A DNA stretch of 64,000 nt from Pseudomonas psychrophila (GCF_001043005.1 NZ_JYKZ01000002.1:496001-560000); one strand, 5' to 3'. Counted from the stretch's first letter, positions 41,751-50,731 are shown. Numbers and translations are program-made. The notes: a model not told the origin generated them from the sequence alone.

Positions 41751-43157
41751 TCAGAAAGCCGGCATCGATATTCCTTGTTCGCGCATGGCACTCAGTCGAT
41801 AGCGCAAGGCGCGGGGGGTCATGCCCAGGCTGTGCGCCGCCTTACTTTTATGGCCGTCGAATTTGCGGATGGTATCCAGCACATGCTGGTACTCGGCCCA
41901 CTTGCCGGTGGCCCGCAACGCGGCCTTGCCGTCACCAGGCTCGACTTCGAGCAGCGGCAGCGGGCTGGCGCAGGCAGCCGTGGCGGCCAGCCCCAGGTCC
42001 TGCGGCTGGATGAACAGCCCTTTGCGCAGGATCAGCGCCCGTTGCAGGGTGTTTTCCAGTTCGCGCACATTGCCCGGCCAGTCATGCTGCAAGAGCGCCT
42101 GGCAGGCCTGTTCGGTGAGCAGGCCATCGGCATCTTCCTGGGGGGCGTAGCGCCTGATAAACCGCCGGGCAAGGGCCAGCACATCGTCCTGGCGCTCGCG
42201 CAACGGGCTGATGTGCAAAGGCAGCACGTCCAGACGAAACATCAGGTCGGCGCGAAAGCGCCCCTGGGCCACCTCTTCGCTCAGGTCACGGTTGGTCGCG
42301 GCAATAATGCGTACGTCCAGGGCGATTTCCTTGTGCCCGCCCAGACGCTCCACCTTTTGTTCCTGCAACACGCGCAACAGTTTGGCCTGCAGTCCCAGGG
42401 GCAGCTCGCCGATTTCGTCCAGCAGCAAGGTGCCGCCATTGGCCATTTCAAACTTGCCGCACTGGGCCGTCACTGCGCCGGTAAAGGCGCCGCGTTCATG
42501 ACCGAACAACAGGGATTCGAGCATCTGCTCGGGGATGGCAGCACAATTGACCGCCACAAACGGGGCATTGTCGCCGGAGGCAAAACGGTGAATGTAGCGC
42601 GCCATCATTTCTTTGCCGGTGCCGGTTTCACCGGTAATCAGGATCGGCGCGCGGGTCACGGCCACCCGCTGGGCCATCGCCAGCAGACGGCGCCCCGCAG
42701 CCGAACACGACACAAAGCTTTCCTGGGCAGTGGCAGCCGCCGCATGGCGTTGCAGCAACGCCTTGATCTGGGTGGCACTGAACGGCGCCAGCAGGTAGTC
42801 CACGCACCCTCTTTCAAGCAGCGCCGTTGCACGTTCCTGCTCGGCGTACTCCACGACCGGAACCACACTTATATGGCGGGCATGACGAATGAAGTTTTCA
42901 GTCTCGGCATTTAGCAGTTGAACTGAAAAACCGCTGACAAATACAAACACCAGGGGGGCTTGATTGAACACATGCGCGTGCAACTGGGTATAACTTTCAA
43001 CACAGATTACAGGGCAGCGCTGTTCAGACAAACTGTCCACTAATATTGAATACCCTTTATTGTCCGGATGACCCACCACAATAACCGGGGGCTGTTCGGT
43101 GCGGGTTTCAAACAAAGCAGAAGTTGTATGACTGTACGAATTAATAACCGGTCTCAC
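41751..43157 (-). CDS. lafK: LafK-like sigma-54-dependent flagellar activator
   Basis: About 468 residues from a GTG at 43157; a TTG at 43280 would add 41 residues, and the true start is uncertain. The N-terminal region (about 25-135) resembles a receiver fold, but the strand APLVFVFVSG has no phospho-accepting Asp. The AAA+ domain has Walker A GETGTGKE (176-183), the sigma-54 loop GAFTGA (223-228) and Walker B LLLDE (244-248). A Fis-type helix-turn-helix closes the protein (KSKAAHSLGMTPRALRYRLS). LafK heads fliEFGHIJ in lateral systems and activates sigma-54 promoters like those before flgB and fliD. Confidence 0.88.
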   Translation of the reverse strand: MRPVINSYSHTTSALFETRTEQPPVIVVGHPDNKGYSILVDSLSEQRCPVICVESYTQLHAHVFNQAPLVFVFVSGFSVQLLNAETENFIRHARHISVVPVVEYAEQERATALLERGCVDYLLAPFSATQIKALLQRHAAAATAQESFVSCSAAGRRLLAMAQRVAVTRAPILITGETGTGKEMMARYIHRFASGDNAPFVAVNCAAIPEQMLESLLFGHERGAFTGAVTAQCGKFEMANGGTLLLDEIGELPLGLQAKLLRVLQEQKVERLGGHKEIALDVRIIAATNRDLSEEVAQGRFRADLMFRLDVLPLHISPLRERQDDVLALARRFIRRYAPQEDADGLLTEQACQALLQHDWPGNVRELENTLQRALILRKGLFIQPQDLGLAATAACASPLPLLEVEPGDGKAALRATGKWAEYQHVLDTIRKFDGHKSKAAHSLGMTPRALRYRLSAMREQGISMPAF

Positions 43158-43374
43158 CGTGTATACCTGCGGTTTGGATCGCGAGTGTCTGTCGACATGA
43201 ACCCTGGCACCCGGCGTGGGGAAGTGTTCATGACGGTGCGATACCTGTGCGTGTTCGTTTCGGGTGCTGGCTGCACTCAAGCGGCCTGTAAAGACTCACG
43301 TTCCTGTGACCGGTCGAACTGTAGGCAAGGCCGCGACAAAACTGAAATCATTAACCATCAAATCGCCATGATCC

Positions 43375-43396
43375 CTGTCAAACGCCGATTTGACAG
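43375..43396. promoter_or_regulatory. CTGTCAAA-N6-TTTGACAG palindrome in the lafK/fliM divergent region
   Basis: Perfect 8-bp arms separated by CGCCGA lie between the two divergent early operons and overlap the -35 of a candidate promoter reading towards fliM. The symmetry suggests an operator for a dimeric regulator; a following run of five T also makes it hairpin-like. Confidence 0.45.
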
Positions 43397-43418
43397 TTTT
43401 TGATTTAGGAATTTTAAG
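43390..43418 (+). promoter_or_regulatory. Candidate sigma-70 promoter for fliM operon
   Basis: TTGACA (43390-43395), a 17-base spacer and TTTAAG (43413-43418) lie about 155 bp before fliM. No sigma-54 motif is visible in this 416-bp divergent region (43158-43573), so the top-level genes may be transcribed by the housekeeping sigma. The rest of the region shows nothing clear. Confidence 0.35.
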
Positions 43419-43573
43419 GCGGATTCCTATACTCGCCACCAGCCAGGCGCTCCCCGACCCCAGCAGGCAGTGGAGGTCTGCTTCTCGATTCCAGGAAACG
43501 AATCACCTGCCCCCCGGCAGGCACGAGATACAAAAGGATGCGCGCTACAACTTCCAGGAACGATCTTTTCACT

Positions 43574-44413
43574 ATGACTGGTTATAGAAAAGTCCAACAT
43601 CAGGTGCCTGCAGACGACCTGTTGTTTTTAAAGCCCGAGAAACTGGGCCGGTACTATCACAAAGTACCTATTTATATAAAAGAGCTGGCCGGTAAATACC
43701 CGAAGGCACTGAGCGATTATTTTTTAAGTACCTATCGAATCAACAGTGACCTGTGCGAAGTGGTTGTCCATGAAACACAACAACCGGACCCGCAATGCAG
43801 GTTCATGACCGCTATCGGCAAAATCGGTTTCAGTATCGACCGCCCGTTATTAAGCGAGTTGCTGGAAAGTTACTACGGTGGATCCACGCCCCCCGCCCAG
43901 GATGAGCCGCCGGTCAGTTCGTCGGAACACCGCATGCGGACGCGGCTGGGTGTCGATGTGTCGACCATTTGCGCACGCATTCTGATGGGGGATGTCCCGC
44001 TGGGCACGATCAACAGTTCGGTGAGCACCTATGAAGAGATTCACTGGGCCTACTGCATCGAGTTCGTGTTTTGCAGCACCGCCACCCAGTGGGTGTCGTC
44101 GGTGTTCCTGTCTCTGGATGCCCAGGCCGTCGATGAGCTGACCCGCCGCCTGAGCGACGATCAACCCTTGCCCCAGGCCGAGGGCGCCGGGTACCGCATC
44201 GTCGAACTGCCGGTACACCTGGACTGCGTGCTGGCCCGGACACTATTGCCACTGAGCAATGTGCTTGCGTTGCAAGTGGACGACATCCTGATGGTGCGTT
44301 TGCTGGACCGCTGTGAAGTTCATATCAAGCAGCAAAAACTGTTTCACGGGGCCATTTCCGAAGATGACGGCGCCTTGTTTTTAACCTCTCTGGACAGTGT
44401 TAACAGCCAATGA
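43574..44413 (+). CDS. fliM: Divergent flagellar switch protein FliM without CheY-binding N-terminus
   Basis: A 279-residue protein from the ATG at 43574, or 291 from 43538. E. coli FliM has 334. The middle domain (about 25-170) is recognisable but diverged, and the C-terminal SpoA domain (about 200-275, ARTLLPLSNVLALQVDDILMV) is clear. The N-terminal LSQxEIDALL helix that binds phospho-CheY is absent with either start. The start is uncertain: AGGAA lies 12 bp before 43574, while AAGG touches 43538. It heads fliMNPQR-flhBA, coupled by overlap to fliN. Confidence 0.85.
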   Translation: MTGYRKVQHQVPADDLLFLKPEKLGRYYHKVPIYIKELAGKYPKALSDYFLSTYRINSDLCEVVVHETQQPDPQCRFMTAIGKIGFSIDRPLLSELLESYYGGSTPPAQDEPPVSSSEHRMRTRLGVDVSTICARILMGDVPLGTINSSVSTYEEIHWAYCIEFVFCSTATQWVSSVFLSLDAQAVDELTRRLSDDQPLPQAEGAGYRIVELPVHLDCVLARTLLPLSNVLALQVDDILMVRLLDRCEVHIKQQKLFHGAISEDDGALFLTSLDSVNSQ

Positions 44414-44781
44414 ACAACTCCATTTCCGATTCCGACTTCGACCACCTTCTCAATGACACGCTGCCCGCCTTTGACGAGGACCTTGCGCCAGAGGCCAGCC
44501 CCCCCGAAGCCGCTCCCCTGCCACAACAGGACTTGAAGTTTTTCGGCAAGATCCCGGTCACCGTCACCCTGGAAGTGGCTTCAACCGAAATTTCCCTGCG
44601 CGAGCTGATGGACGTTAATGCCAGCAGTGTGATTGCCCTGGACAAACTGGCTGGCGCGCCGCTGGACGTCAAGGTCAACGGCGCCCTGTTTGCCAAAGCC
44701 GAAGTGGTTGTGGTGCATGGCAACTACGGCCTGCGCATTGTGGAACTCAGCGGTTCCAGCCTGAGTGACCTGGCGTTATGA
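44410..44781 (+). CDS. fliN: Flagellar switch protein FliN
   Basis: A 123-residue protein. After an acidic N-terminal stretch (residues 1-40) comes the SpoA domain (ISLRELMDVNASSVIALDKLAGAPLDVKVNG and AEVVVVHGNYGLRIVEL, about 60-112). It completes the C ring and receives FliH. The ATG overlaps the fliM stop and its own stop overlaps fliP (both 4 bp). Confidence 0.92.
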   Translation: MNNSISDSDFDHLLNDTLPAFDEDLAPEASPPEAAPLPQQDLKFFGKIPVTVTLEVASTEISLRELMDVNASSVIALDKLAGAPLDVKVNGALFAKAEVVVVHGNYGLRIVELSGSSLSDLAL

Positions 44782-45545
44782 AACTGATCAAGCCAGCCGT
44801 TTTCTGCATGTTGGTCGCGCTCGTGGCGTGTGTGCCGCAATGGGCCTTGGCGGCCAACGGCGAGATCTCGCTGTTTAGCCTCAATGACGGTGAAAACGGC
44901 CAGGAACTGAGCATCAAGCTGCAAATCCTGGTGATGATGACGATGCTGGGTTTCTTGCCGGCCATGTTGATGATGATGACCAGCTTTACGCGCTTCATCA
45001 TCGTGCTGGCCATCTTGCGCCAGGCCCTGGGCCTGCAGCAGAGCCCGCCCAACCAGATACTGATCGGCATCGCGCTGTGCCTGACCATGCTGGTTATGCG
45101 CCCGGTGTGGCAAGAGGTCTACCAGGATGCCTACCAGCCTTTCCAGAACGATCAGATCACCATGGATCAGGGCCTGGACGTGGCCAAAAAGAGCATCAGC
45201 GGTTTTATGCTCGCACAAACCAACAAGGCCTCGCTGGAGACCATGGTGGCGCTGGCCAACGAAACATTGCCCGAGAACCTTGAAGATCTCGACTTCTCCC
45301 TGCTGCTGCCGTCTTTTGTGCTCAGTGAGGTGAAAGCTGCGTTCCAGCTGGGGTTCATGATCTTTCTGCCCTTTCTGGTGATTGACCTGGTGGTCGCCAG
45401 TGTCTTGATGGCAATGGGCATGATGATGCTGTCACCCATGATGATCTCACTGCCCTTCAAGCTCATGGTGTTTGTGTTGGTGGACGGCTGGGCCTTGTTG
45501 ATGGGCACTCTGGCCAGCAGCATCCAGCCCTTTGGAGGTTCGTGA
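44778..45545 (+). CDS. fliP: Flagellar export gate protein FliP
   Basis: A 255-residue membrane protein with a cleavable signal peptide (about residues 1-26, ending QWALA) and four helices. ILVMMTMLGFLPAMLMMMTSF followed by RFIIVLAILRQALGLQQSPPNQI is the family signature. Five copies form the export channel core with FliQ and FliR. Adjacent flagellar genes exclude a virulence type III system. Confidence 0.94.
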   Translation: MKLIKPAVFCMLVALVACVPQWALAANGEISLFSLNDGENGQELSIKLQILVMMTMLGFLPAMLMMMTSFTRFIIVLAILRQALGLQQSPPNQILIGIALCLTMLVMRPVWQEVYQDAYQPFQNDQITMDQGLDVAKKSISGFMLAQTNKASLETMVALANETLPENLEDLDFSLLLPSFVLSEVKAAFQLGFMIFLPFLVIDLVVASVLMAMGMMMLSPMMISLPFKLMVFVLVDGWALLMGTLASSIQPFGGS

Positions 45546-45817
45546 TGATGACTCCCGAAGTCGCCGTGGGCCTGGTGGGCCACGCCGTATTGGTCACGGG
45601 CCTGATTGTCTGCGTACTGGTGGTGCCCAGCCTGCTCGGTGGCCTGCTGGTGAGCGTGTTTCAGGCCGCGACCCAGATCAACGAACAGATGCTCAGCTTT
45701 CTGCCGCGCCTGCTGATCACCCTGGGCATGTTGATGTTTGCCGGCCACTGGATCTTGCGCAAACTCAGTGACCTGTTTATCGAAACCTTCAAAATCGCCG
45801 GGTCCCTGGTGGGCTGA
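45545..45817 (+). CDS. fliQ: Flagellar export gate protein FliQ
   Basis: A 90-residue protein, the normal FliQ size, with two membrane helices (about 15-42 and 55-75) and the family segment LVSVFQAATQINEQMLSFLPRL. The ATG at 45545 has GGAGG 6 bp upstream and overlaps the fliP stop (TGATG). It winds around FliP/FliR as part of the channel. Confidence 0.93.
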   Translation: MMTPEVAVGLVGHAVLVTGLIVCVLVVPSLLGGLLVSVFQAATQINEQMLSFLPRLLITLGMLMFAGHWILRKLSDLFIETFKIAGSLVG

Positions 45818-45821
45818 ACCG

Positions 45822-46622
45822 ATGAACGCGACCGAACCCCTGATGAACGCCACCCAGTACTTGCACACACTGCAAGGCTACTGGTGGCCGTTTTGCCGGC
45901 TGCTGGCAGTGTTCAGCATGGCCCCGCTGTTCAACCACAAGGCCATGTCGAAGAAGGTCCGGGTACTGCTGGCCCTGGTGGTCACCGCAGCCATTGGCGG
46001 CGCCCTGCCCCCGGTACCGGATGTCAACCCGCTGTCGGCCCAGGGTGCGCTGCTGGCCCTTGAACAGATCGCCTTCGGCCTGATCCTGGGGCTGTGCCTG
46101 CAACTGGTGTTCACCGTGTTCAGCGTGGTCGGCGAAGTCGTGTCGGCGCAGATGGGCATGACGATGGCGCGCTACAACGATCCGGTCAACGGGGTGTCGT
46201 CGTCATCGATCGTTTACCAGCTGTATTTCGTGTTGCTGGCGTTCTTGTTTTTGTCCATCGACGGGCACCTGGTGACCCTTAGCGTACTGTTCAAAAGCTT
46301 CAGCCACTGGCCCGTTGGCAGCGGGCTCAACTACCAGAGCTACACCGTGTTCATCCAGGCCGTCGCCTGGGTATTCAGCGCCGCCGTGCTGCTGACCCTG
46401 CCCATGGTGTTCTGCGTAGTGCTGGTGCAGTTCTGCTTTGGCCTGCTCAACCGTATTTCACCTTCGATGAACCTGTTTTCCCTGGGGTTCCCGATCACCA
46501 TTCTGGTGGGCCTGCTGTGCATCTACATGACCTTGCCCAACCTGCCGGAAAACTACCTGCACCTGACCCGCGACCTGCTGGACAACATCGGTGCCATGCT
46601 CGAAGGAGGGCCGGATGTCTAA
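45822..46622 (+). CDS. fliR: Flagellar export gate protein FliR
   Basis: A 266-residue membrane protein (E. coli 261) with about six helices; LNRISPSMNLFSLGFPITILVGL near residues 208-230 is the conserved block. One copy completes the FliP5-FliQ4-FliR1 channel. The ATG at 45822 follows the fliQ stop by 4 bp; longer starts would lie within fliQ. Its end overlaps flhB by 8 bp. Confidence 0.93.
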   Translation: MNATEPLMNATQYLHTLQGYWWPFCRLLAVFSMAPLFNHKAMSKKVRVLLALVVTAAIGGALPPVPDVNPLSAQGALLALEQIAFGLILGLCLQLVFTVFSVVGEVVSAQMGMTMARYNDPVNGVSSSSIVYQLYFVLLAFLFLSIDGHLVTLSVLFKSFSHWPVGSGLNYQSYTVFIQAVAWVFSAAVLLTLPMVFCVVLVQFCFGLLNRISPSMNLFSLGFPITILVGLLCIYMTLPNLPENYLHLTRDLLDNIGAMLEGGPDV

Positions 46623-47745
46623 CAACAGCGCCCAGGAAAAAACCGAAGACGCCACGCCCCAGAAGCTGCGCAAAAGTCGCGAAGACGGTGAGGTCACCCG
46701 TTCCAAGGACCTGTCCACCACCGTGTCGCTGATTGCCACCCTGTTGATCCTCAAAATGGTGTTTTCCAGCTATTACCACGGCCTTGAGGAAAGCTTCCGG
46801 ATCTCGTTCCTGAACTTTCATTCCAGCGAAATCACCCAGGAGGATCTGGGCCTGATTCTGAGCCACAACATGGCCCTGTTCGTGAAGATACTCGCCCCCC
46901 TGCTGCTCACCAGCATTCTGGTGGTGGTGTTTTCACTGATCCCGGGGGGCTGGGTGTTTGTGGCCAAGAACTTCTACCCCAAATTCAGCAAGCTCAACCC
47001 GATCACGGGCCTGGGGCGCATCGTCTCGAAACAGAACTGGGTCGAACTGTTCAAGTCGATGGCCAAAATTGCCGTACTGATCGGTGTGGCCTGGATGTTA
47101 ATCAGCGACGCTGTCCCTCAACTGATCGCCTTGCAGCGCACCAGCCTGCCCACGGCCATCGGTACGGCGTTCAACATGACGTTCAACATCCTGATCGCGC
47201 TGATGGGCATATTTGTGGTGTTTGCAGCCATCGACATTCCGATCCAGCGCTACTTCTTCCTGAAAAAACTGCGCATGACCAAACAGGAACGCAAGGAAGA
47301 GCATAAAAACCAGGAAGGACGCCCCGAGGTCAAGGCCCGGATCAAGCAGATCCAGCGCCAGATTTCCCAGCGCCAGATCAGCAAGGTGATCCAGGACGCC
47401 GATGCTGTGATCGTCAACCCGCAGCACTACGCCGTGGCCATCAAGTACGACACCAACAAGGCCCAGGCGCCCTTCGTGATCGCCAAGGGCGTCGATGACA
47501 TGGCCCTGTATATCCGCAAAATGGCCATCGCCCACAAGCTCGAAGTGCTTGAGATACCGCCCCTGGCCCGGGCCATTTACTTCACCACCCAGGTCAACCA
47601 GCAGATCCCGGCGCCGCTGTATGCAGCCGTCGCCCATGTGCTGACCTACATCCTGCAACTCAAGGCATACAAGAGCGGTATGCGGGTCAAGCCGCAGTTG
47701 CCGGACAACCTACCGATACCCGAAAGCATGGCGAACAAGGCATAA
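46615..47745 (+). CDS. flhB: Flagellar export switch protein FlhB
   Basis: A 376-residue protein (E. coli 382). Opening EKTEDATPQKLRKSREDGEV is the family signature, followed by four membrane helices and a cytoplasmic domain. The self-cleavage motif is NPQH at residues 268-271, against NPTH in most homologues; the scissile Asn-Pro is kept. Cleavage lets FliK switch export from hook to filament proteins. It lies 2 bp before flhA. Confidence 0.94.
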   Translation: MSNNSAQEKTEDATPQKLRKSREDGEVTRSKDLSTTVSLIATLLILKMVFSSYYHGLEESFRISFLNFHSSEITQEDLGLILSHNMALFVKILAPLLLTSILVVVFSLIPGGWVFVAKNFYPKFSKLNPITGLGRIVSKQNWVELFKSMAKIAVLIGVAWMLISDAVPQLIALQRTSLPTAIGTAFNMTFNILIALMGIFVVFAAIDIPIQRYFFLKKLRMTKQERKEEHKNQEGRPEVKARIKQIQRQISQRQISKVIQDADAVIVNPQHYAVAIKYDTNKAQAPFVIAKGVDDMALYIRKMAIAHKLEVLEIPPLARAIYFTTQVNQQIPAPLYAAVAHVLTYILQLKAYKSGMRVKPQLPDNLPIPESMANKA

Positions 47746-47747
47746 AC

Positions 47748-49844
47748 ATGAACGTATTGCACAACCTCCTCCCGACGCTGCGCAGTGGCCGGATCGGGAT
47801 CCCGCTGGTGATTCTGTCGATCCTGGCGATGATCATTCTGCCCTTGCCGCCGTTGCTGCTGGATATTCTGTTCACCTTCAACATCGCCATGGCCGTGCTG
47901 GTGCTGATGGTCAGCGTGTCGTCGAAAAGCCCGCTGGACTTTTCCCTGTTCCCCACGGTGATCCTGATCACCACCCTGCTGCGCCTGACCCTGAACGTGG
48001 CCTCGACCCGGATCGTGCTGCTCGAAGGCCATAACGGCACGGGGGCCGCGGGCAAGGTCATCGAGTCGTTCGGTGAAGTGGTGATCGGCGGCAACTTTAT
48101 CGTCGGGATGATCGTGTTCGTGATCCTGATGATCATCAACTTCATGGTAGTCACCAAGGGCGGCGAGCGGATTTCCGAGGTGACGGCGCGCTTCACCCTG
48201 GATGCCCTGCCCGGCAAACAGATGGCCATCGATGCCGACCTCAATGCCGGCCTGATCACCCAGGATCAGGCCAAGCAGAGGCGCCAGACCATCTCCAAAG
48301 AAGCCAACTTTTACGGCGCCATGGACGGTGCGTCGAAGTTTGTGCGCGGCGATGCGATTGCCGGGATCCTGATCCTGATCATCAACCTGTTCGGTGGTTT
48401 CGCCATCGGCCTGTTTGTGTACGACTTGCCGGCCGGGCTGGCCTTTAAGCAATACGCCCTGCTAACTATCGGTGACGGTCTGGTGGCCCAGATCCCTGCG
48501 CTGTTGCTGTCCACCGCCGCGGCTTTGATCGTGACGCGGATCAACGAATCCGCCGAAATCACCACCCAGGTGCGCCGCCAGTTGCTGGCATCGCCGAGCC
48601 TGCTCTACACCGTGGCCGGGATCCTGCTGGTACTGGGCCTGGTGCCCGGCATGCCGCATATCGCATTCCTGGGTTTTGCCGCGGTTGTCGGTGGCGTGGC
48701 CTGGAGCGTCTCGCGCTTTCAGCCACCGGCCGAGGCCGTTGAACTTGAAGCGGTCAGCGCACTCAGCGCGGCCATGCAAAACGAGCGCAGCCAAAGCCTG
48801 GCGTGGGATGACATCCCCCACGTGGAACGGCTTTCGGTGTCACTGGGCTACAAACTGGTGGGGCTGGTCAATGTAGCGGCGGGCGCGCCCCTGACACAAC
48901 GCGTGCGCGGTTTACGCCAGACCCTATCGGAAAACCTGGGTTTCCTGCTGCCCGAAATCCAGATCCGCGACAGCCTGCGGCTCATGGCGGCGCACTACTC
49001 CATCCATATCAACGGCGAGCAGATCGAAGGCGCCGAAATCCATGCCGATCACCTGATGGCCATCCCTTCGGCCGACCTGTATGGCGAAGTGGACGGGATC
49101 CTGGGCATCGACCCGGCCTACAAAATGCCGGTGGTATGGATCAAGCCGGTCGACAAGAGCCGGGCCCTGAACCTGGGTTATCAAGTGGTTGACTGTGCCG
49201 GAGTGATTGCCACGCACCTGAACAAGGTGATCCGCGACAACCTGGCGGACATCTTCAAGCACGATGACGTCGACAACCTGATGCAACGCCTGACCGAACT
49301 GGCGCCCAAACTGACCGAGAACCTCAAGGCCCAGCTGTCCTATACCCAGCAGCACCGGGTGTACCGCCAGTTGCTGGTGGAGAACATCTCGTTGCGCGAC
49401 ATCGTCACCGTGGCCACGGCACTGGTGGAAAGCAGCGAAAGCACCAAAGACCCGGTCCTGCTGGCTTCCGATGTGCGCTATGCCTTGCGCCGCAACATCG
49501 TCTCGAGCATTACCGGGCGACGCGATGAAGTCAGTGTGTTCGTGCTCGACAATGCCCTGGAAAACACCCTGCTGGGGGCCTTGAGCATTGCTCAGCAAGC
49601 GGGCCCGGTGAGTCTGGACAACATTCCCGTGGAGCCCAACCTGCTCAACCAACTGCAAAACGCCATGCCGGTGGTCAAGGAAAAACTGCGCAAGGACGGT
49701 CATCCACCGGTGCTGACGGTCATGCCGCAACTGCGTCCGTTGCTGGCGCGCTATGCGCGGGTATTCAGCCCGGGGTTGCATGTGCTGTCGCAGAACGAAA
49801 TCCCGGAGAACGTCAGCGTCAATATTGTCGGGACGCTGGGGTAA
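47748..49844 (+). CDS. flhA: Flagellar export gate protein FlhA
   Basis: A 698-residue protein (E. coli 692). Eight helices in the first 330 residues include the FHIPEP block (TVILITTLLRLTLNVASTRIVL, FVILMIINFMVVTKGGERISEVTARF). The large cytoplasmic domain (about 360-698) docks chaperone-substrate pairs, forming a nine-fold ring. It is the last gene of the flagellar block. Confidence 0.95.
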   Translation: MNVLHNLLPTLRSGRIGIPLVILSILAMIILPLPPLLLDILFTFNIAMAVLVLMVSVSSKSPLDFSLFPTVILITTLLRLTLNVASTRIVLLEGHNGTGAAGKVIESFGEVVIGGNFIVGMIVFVILMIINFMVVTKGGERISEVTARFTLDALPGKQMAIDADLNAGLITQDQAKQRRQTISKEANFYGAMDGASKFVRGDAIAGILILIINLFGGFAIGLFVYDLPAGLAFKQYALLTIGDGLVAQIPALLLSTAAALIVTRINESAEITTQVRRQLLASPSLLYTVAGILLVLGLVPGMPHIAFLGFAAVVGGVAWSVSRFQPPAEAVELEAVSALSAAMQNERSQSLAWDDIPHVERLSVSLGYKLVGLVNVAAGAPLTQRVRGLRQTLSENLGFLLPEIQIRDSLRLMAAHYSIHINGEQIEGAEIHADHLMAIPSADLYGEVDGILGIDPAYKMPVVWIKPVDKSRALNLGYQVVDCAGVIATHLNKVIRDNLADIFKHDDVDNLMQRLTELAPKLTENLKAQLSYTQQHRVYRQLLVENISLRDIVTVATALVESSESTKDPVLLASDVRYALRRNIVSSITGRRDEVSVFVLDNALENTLLGALSIAQQAGPVSLDNIPVEPNLLNQLQNAMPVVKEKLRKDGHPPVLTVMPQLRPLLARYARVFSPGLHVLSQNEIPENVSVNIVGTLG

Positions 49845-49929
49845 ACACCCGGCCATGCGGGCTTGCTGTTTGCGGATGGAGGTCAAATCCGATGCACCAC
49901 AACAACAAAAAACGACTCACGGAGACGCT

Positions 49930-50487
49930 ATGACCGAGACACCGGAAATGCCTCAGGTTTACACCCGCCGCCTCTTGCTCAGACCCTTCACGGAGCAAGA
50001 CTTCCCGGCTTTTATGGGCTATCACTCACTGCCTGAAACCTACCGCTACCTGTTTAAAGTGCAACCTGACCCACAGGCCATCCGGGAGCGCTTCGAGCGC
50101 GCCTTGAACCCCCAGGCTGAACATGACGGAGATGAAATCCGTTGGGCCGTAATCAAACATCCGGAAGGAATCCTGACCGGTGAAGTGATGATTCGACTGA
50201 CCTGCAAGGCGTCCCGACAGGCAGAGATCGGTTGCATTTTCGCCCCGTCGTTTCACCGGCAAGGCATCGCATCGGAAGCGCTGACGGCGCTGATTGGTGT
50301 GGCTTTCAAACGCTACGATTTGCATCGCTTGTTTGCGTCCATCGATATCCGCAATACCGGCTCATATACTCTGTTCAGCAAACTGGGATGGAAACAGGAG
50401 GGTTGTCTTATTGAAAACATGTGGGTCAACGGCGAATGGACCAGCCGTTATATCTACGCCATGTTGGCTCGCAACTGGCAGACCTAA
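49930..50487 (+). CDS. GNAT-family N-acetyltransferase (RimJ/RimL type)
   Basis: A 185-residue acetyltransferase. TRRLLLRPFTEQDFPAF opens the RimJ/RimL-like fold; FHRQGIASEALTALIGVAF near residues 103-121 is the acetyl-CoA-binding motif A, and RNTGSYTLFSKLGWKQEG near residues 140-157 motif B. It transfers an acetyl group to an amine, often a protein N-terminus. The ATG at 49930 has GGAGAC upstream. It is not part of the flagellar block by function and lies 85 bp after flhA. Confidence 0.85.
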   Translation: MTETPEMPQVYTRRLLLRPFTEQDFPAFMGYHSLPETYRYLFKVQPDPQAIRERFERALNPQAEHDGDEIRWAVIKHPEGILTGEVMIRLTCKASRQAEIGCIFAPSFHRQGIASEALTALIGVAFKRYDLHRLFASIDIRNTGSYTLFSKLGWKQEGCLIENMWVNGEWTSRYIYAMLARNWQT

Positions 50488-50522
50488 CGGGTTTAGTGCT
50501 TTTGAAGAACTCATACCGCTCC

Positions 50523-50552
50523 GTAGCAGTTGACGAGTAGAACGAGGCTACG
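50523..50552. repeat. Single copy of a second REP-like family
   Basis: GTAGCAGTTGACGAGTAGAA followed by CGAGGCTACG resembles the paired repeats at 56165-56326. Here only one diverged copy is seen, in the 244-bp gap between the acetyltransferase and racemase genes. Confidence 0.5.
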
Positions 50553-50731
50553 TTCGATCGCGAAGCGGTCGCAAATCAGCAACACGCGGGGGTGGGCGTG
50601 GCGCCGATAAGCCTGACACGACACTTTCAGACAGATCCGCGGCCCAGGGAGTGACATTTCCTACAGGCCGATTCTAGTATGGCCGCGCATCACTCCCCGC
50701 CCCATAAAAAAAACGTATGGAAACTCTGAAA

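Noticed and set aside
43158..43573. Sigma-54 promoter or flhDC-like control for fliM/lafK
   Set aside because: No GG-N10-GC match with flanking consensus was found in this region and no flhDC gene is in the window.
44778..47745. Possibility that fliPQR-flhB belong to a virulence type III secretion system
   Set aside because: They are flanked by fliM, fliN and flhA in flagellar order, and rod, hook and flagellin genes lie in the same block.
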